Shown here piece after piece: positions 61,287 to 64,000 of a DNA stretch of 64,000 bases. Source of the DNA: Limnohabitans sp. WS1 (lineage in GTDB: Bacteria > Pseudomonadota > Gammaproteobacteria > Burkholderiales > Burkholderiaceae_C); contig NZ_NERU01000016.1 of the NCBI RefSeq assembly GCF_003063265.1, forward strand, positions 52,061 through 116,060, given 5' to 3'. The translations under genes were made by a program, and so were the position numbers. Position 1 is the first letter of the stretch. Every line of letters begins with the position of its first letter. Below the pieces are notes generated by a model that was not told the DNA's origin, made no database searches, and saw only the letters and a program-made list of their open reading frames with translations.

Positions 61287-62165
61287 ATGCGCACGACCGG
61301 AATTTGTGCAGCGCTAGCCATGCTGTGTTCTTGCGGGGGCGGCGGTTCTGATGTTACCGCGAACGTACCAAACACCTTGTCATTGATTCGTCCAGCCAAC
61401 TACACATTGAAATGGTCTGATGAATTCACGACCTCAGGCTCACCGGGCATTGCGTGGACCTACGATGAAGGTGCGCCCTTGTTGGGTGGTAGTGTTTGGG
61501 GAAACAGCGAAAGACAGCTATACACCCGAGACAGCGCCAACGTCTTTGTCAGCAATGGTGAACTCACGATACAGCCTATTGCAGGCGTTCCTGAAAATTC
61601 GCCCACGCGAAACCCCACACTTTTGGCGACCTCAGCACGGATAAAAACCGACACATCAAGCTATTACAGTGCCTTGAACGGTACGCCCTACGGTTTTTAT
61701 GAAATTCGTGCCAAAGTTCCTTGTGTAGGTGGTGCATGGCCTGCCGTTTGGATGATGGGCCAAAATGGTGAATGGCCAGCGCGTGGTGAAATTGACATCA
61801 TGGAATGGTTTGGTCGTTACTTTGCGAACGACATCAACCAGGTCCAGTCAGGTGTGCACACAGCCAATAATTTTGGTGCAAATTCGCGGTATCAAAAAGC
61901 AAACGTATCGGGGATGTGTTCCAGTTATCACAACTTCCAAATGCACTGGTCGGCTCAAGAAATACTGATTGGAGTTGATGGTGTGCCGACTTTTTCTTAT
62001 AAAAAACCGGTCGGCGCAGGTCAGGCGGACTGGCCGTTTGATCAACCCGCTCACCTGATTTTGAATGTTGCTGTCGGGGGAAATTTAGGCGGTGATGTGA
62101 ACCCGCCTGACATACCATCAATGACCTTGAAGGTAGATTACGTCAAAGTTTGGCAAGCTCCGTAG
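61287..62165 (+). CDS. GH16 beta-1,3-glucanase (laminarinase-like) lipoprotein
   Basis: A 292-residue lipoprotein (short leader, Cys16 followed by GGGG). The GH16 catalytic motif GEIDIMEW has Glu168 (nucleophile), Asp170 and Glu173 (acid/base). KWSDEFT (42-48) and LILNVAVGGNLGG near the C-terminus are further hallmarks. The start at 61287 is five bases after the porin stop; the longer frame runs inside the porin gene. It is likely an outer-membrane-anchored endo-beta-1,3-glucanase working with GH81. Confidence 0.93.
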   Translation: MRTTGICAALAMLCSCGGGGSDVTANVPNTLSLIRPANYTLKWSDEFTTSGSPGIAWTYDEGAPLLGGSVWGNSERQLYTRDSANVFVSNGELTIQPIAGVPENSPTRNPTLLATSARIKTDTSSYYSALNGTPYGFYEIRAKVPCVGGAWPAVWMMGQNGEWPARGEIDIMEWFGRYFANDINQVQSGVHTANNFGANSRYQKANVSGMCSSYHNFQMHWSAQEILIGVDGVPTFSYKKPVGAGQADWPFDQPAHLILNVAVGGNLGGDVNPPDIPSMTLKVDYVKVWQAP

Positions 62166-62206
62166 TCGTTGATAATGCAATCGATTAGGTGTTTATCAAA
62201 GTTCAT

Positions 62207-63268
62207 ATGCGCAACCCCAGTCAGTCCCAAAACATTCAAATTCATCCCTTGGAGGTCGTCCCCATAAAAAAAAGGGCAACGCTGACGATGGTAGCCGAGC
62301 AGGCAGGTGTTTCCCCCAGCACAGTCTCGCGAATTCTGAACGGCACTGCACAGGTGAGCGAAGATAAAAAGGCATTGGTCAAGGCCGTGATCGAAGCATT
62401 GGATTTTCGTCCTGACCCAGCCGCAAGGAGTTTAGCTGGTGGGCGAACCATGAGCATAGGTGTGTTAACGCAGTTCATTGACAGCCCTTACTACGGCGAA
62501 GCCTTGCGTGGTATTGAAGATGAATTACAAAAGGCCAATTACGTCCCCTTGTTTGTGAGTGGTCACTGGAACGAGGCTGAGGAGCAAAACAGGTTGTTCA
62601 TGCTTCAAGAGCGTAAGGTCGATGGCATCATTGTTTTGACAGGCAAATTGGCAGATGAAACCTTAATCGAGATGGCTGCCAACATTCCTGTGGTGGTCAC
62701 GGGCAGGCGTTTAAGTGCAAAAGGTTTGTTCAGTATTGACTTTGACAATACTGAGGGTGCAAGTCTGGCGGTTCGCCACCTGCATGCTCTGGGCCACAAT
62801 CGTGTGGCTTTCATTTCTGGACCGCTGGATCACCCGGATGCCAAGGAACGCTTGCAAGGCTTCAAAAGCGAGATTTTGAAGAAAGGAACGTCATTAGACG
62901 AAGAATTGATCGTGTGCAGTGATTACCAAGAGGCTGGAGGGTTCCGTGCGATGAATAGCTTGCTGAATTCACGTTTGCAATTCACAGCTGTGCTGGCGGC
63001 CAATGATCAAATGGCTTATGGCGCTCGCCTCGCATTGCACAGGTCAGGTTTAAGGGTGCCAGAAGACATTTCATTGATCGGCTTTGACGATCTCCCACAT
63101 TCAGCATTCACCTTGCCACCTTTGACATCTGTTCGTCAGTCTGTTTACGAAATTGGTGCATCGGCCGCTAAAGCCATGATTGATATTTTGAACAAAAAAA
63201 ATCCGCCATCAAGGCTAGTTGCCGCTGAGTTGGTCGTTCGTGAATCGACTCGAATCAATCGCCGATGA
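62207..63268 (+). CDS. LacI-family transcriptional regulator of the glucan locus
   Basis: A 353-residue regulator. The LacI-type HTH covers residues 25-48 (LTMVAEQAGVSPSTVSRILNG), the hinge helix is at AARSLAGGRTMSIG, and a periplasmic-binding-protein-like sensor domain follows (IDSPYYGEALRGIED, VDGIIVLTG, DLPHSAFTLPPLTSVRQ). It is the third gene of the porin operon. The four TGAAAGCGCTTTCA palindromes in the locus fit the TGNAANCGNTTNCA-type sites of LacI proteins, making it the probable repressor. A weaker related site, TGCAATCGATTAGG, lies just ahead at 62176-62189. The inducer is probably a short beta-glucoside. Confidence 0.93.
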   Translation: MRNPSQSQNIQIHPLEVVPIKKRATLTMVAEQAGVSPSTVSRILNGTAQVSEDKKALVKAVIEALDFRPDPAARSLAGGRTMSIGVLTQFIDSPYYGEALRGIEDELQKANYVPLFVSGHWNEAEEQNRLFMLQERKVDGIIVLTGKLADETLIEMAANIPVVVTGRRLSAKGLFSIDFDNTEGASLAVRHLHALGHNRVAFISGPLDHPDAKERLQGFKSEILKKGTSLDEELIVCSDYQEAGGFRAMNSLLNSRLQFTAVLAANDQMAYGARLALHRSGLRVPEDISLIGFDDLPHSAFTLPPLTSVRQSVYEIGASAAKAMIDILNKKNPPSRLVAAELVVRESTRINRR

Positions 63269-63280
63269 ATTTTCTTACCG

Positions 63281-63433
63281 ATGATTCAATTGAACACCTT
63301 TCCAACAACTGAGTCACCCTTTTTGCGCGGGGACGTCGGCGGGACCCATGCACGATTTGCATTGGTTTGTGAAGACAACTCTTGCATCACTCACGAAGTG
63401 GTTCTTCCTACGGTTCAGTTTCTAGAACTGTAA
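63281..63433 (+). pseudogene. Glucokinase gene, N-terminal remnant
   Basis: A 50-residue frame holds the glucokinase phosphate-binding start FLRGDVGGTHARFALV at residues 15-30 and then stops at TAA 63431-63433. Nothing after it continues the 320-residue family, so only the first sixth remains. It lies 12 bases after the LacI stop and shortly before an IS21-type element, suggesting loss by insertion and deletion. The intact enzyme would phosphorylate the glucose produced by GH1. Confidence 0.75.
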
Positions 63434-63800
63434 GCAAAATTAAGTTTTATATTTTTCGAATAGAAACTTCTTAAATATTTAAAAATGTATTGCCATCGGT
63501 TTTTGTCAACAAAGTTGTCTGCTTTTCTAAACGGTCATCGCAATTTTTTCAGGCGACCTCACCTGCTCCTGGCGGGTTCAGCCACACCTATTTGACTTGC
63601 TGCCAGTTGCGCGTTGTCACTTTTCACCATAAAGAGGCCAAGCTGTTTTTGACCAGACAGATCTCAGCTGAAGCAGCACAGGTGTTGCAGACCATCGTTC
63701 AGCAGCACTTCAAGCTGCGAGGAGCATGGGTGATGACCACCACCAAGACTTCGGCAAGTATTTGGGAAATCTGACCATGGTCAGCAACATGCTCCCTGAT
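63434..63800. other. Junction region between glucokinase remnant and IS21 element
   Basis: The first 60 bases are very AT-rich. A 94-residue frame (63490-63774) encodes sequence not recognised as any family and lacks a good ribosome site; it may be a fragment of an older mobile gene. The region joins the glucan locus to the insertion element and could be a deletion scar. Confidence 0.4.
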
Positions 63801-63845
63801 GGCCAGTCCAAATTCCCCCACCCGTGGCCACCCCAAATTCCCCCA
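63801..63845. mobile_element. IS21-family terminal repeats
   Basis: Two 20-bp direct copies, GGCCAGTCCAAATTCCCCCA (63801-63820) and GGCCACCCCAAATTCCCCCA (63826-63845), 25 bp apart with 18 of 20 bases equal. Short repeated blocks near the tip are typical of IS21-family ends. They lie just outside the istB 3' end, which marks the element boundary and orientation. Confidence 0.75.
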
Positions 63846-63860
63846 GGCAGCGCTGCCAGA

Positions 63861-64000
63861 TTATGACGTTTCCGGCTGGACGGCCAAGCGAGCAGCCGCC
63901 TCCTTGAGCCTGTAGCTCTTGCCCTCAAACTCCAACATCACGCAGCGGTGCATCAACCTGTCCAAAATCGTGCTGGCCATCGTGGCATCCCCCAGATACT
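63861..64000 (-). CDS. istB: IS21-family helper ATPase IstB, C-terminal part
   Basis: The minus-strand frame entering from the window end codes YLGDATMASTILDRLMHR and then FEGKSYRLKEAAARLA before a TAA stop (complement of 63861-63863). DxxxxSTILDRLLHH followed by a GxSYRLKE tail is the C-terminal signature of IstB. The rest of istB, istA and the other end of the element lie beyond base 64000. Confidence 0.88.
   Translation of the reverse strand, partial: YLGDATMASTILDRLMHRCVMLEFEGKSYRLKEAAARLAVQPETS

Noticed and set aside
63490..63774. 94-residue frame near the IS21 end as a transposase gene
   Set aside because: No transposase motif could be recognised and the frame lacks a ribosome site, so it is only described as part of the junction region.

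Overview
The window looks like chromosome from a Gram-negative betaproteobacterium of the Burkholderiales, most likely the Comamonadaceae (Limnohabitans/Rhodoferax/Hydrogenophaga type). This is inferred from gene content: two TRAP transporter cassettes, Bug-type tricarboxylate receptors, CaiB transferases, a Liv ABC cassette, many SDR enzymes, an OmpC-like porin and a Tat-exported PhoX phosphatase. No rRNA or other taxonomic marker is present, so genus is not fixed.

Layout. 1-2.6 kb: the 3' half of a TPP riboswitch leading a TonB-dependent receptor (so probably a thiamin or thiamin-precursor receptor rather than a siderophore receptor), then tRNA-Asn(GTT) and a terminator. 2.6-9.5 kb: a GntR-controlled catabolic locus with a lactonase-like amidohydrolase, a homoserine-dehydrogenase-like oxidoreductase, a TRAP transporter (P-M-Q) and an SDR; two near-identical inverted-repeat operators mark its regulon. 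9.5-17.3 kb: a second GntR/TRAP locus (Q-M-P) followed by a TIGR04076 protein, an aldo/keto reductase, two SDRs and a frameshifted acetamidase.

17.4-31.5 kb: high-GC genes (flavin reductase, AlkK-like ligase, HtrA-like pseudoprotease, D-aminoacylase with Bug receptor, CaiB transferase, lysophospholipid acyltransferase, PhoX, glycerophosphodiesterase) whose intergenic gaps are filled by six islands of a 71-bp REPIN-like element, 21 full copies in all, mostly in tandem. 31.5-37 kb: a 2OG dioxygenase, a core MetE-type methionine synthase, a luciferase-like monooxygenase, an acyl-CoA ligase and a HTH-REC fusion regulator. 37-45.5 kb: an intradiol dioxygenase/acyl-CoA ligase/citryl-CoA-lyase-like operon divergent from a Liv ABC transporter with a LivM-LivG fusion. 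46-49.4 kb: an AtuA/AtuA-like pair, a decayed Bug receptor gene and an SDR.

49.6-63.4 kb: the most coherent system, a beta-1,3-glucan (laminarin-type) utilisation locus. It has a sugar ABC transporter, a cytoplasmic GH1 beta-glucosidase, a GH16 pseudogene, a carbohydrate-binding surface lipoprotein, a GH81 endo-beta-1,3-glucanase, a porin, an intact GH16 lipoprotein, a LacI regulator and a glucokinase remnant. Four identical copies of the 14-bp palindrome TGAAAGCGCTTTCA stand in front of every transcription unit, defining a LacI regulon. The inferred flow is surface cleavage by GH81/GH16, capture by the lipoprotein, porin passage, ABC import and GH1 hydrolysis to glucose. The window ends in an IS21-family element (terminal repeats and the istB 3' end).

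Four genes are broken (acetamidase, Bug receptor, GH16, glucokinase), which suggests either recent decay or residual sequencing errors.
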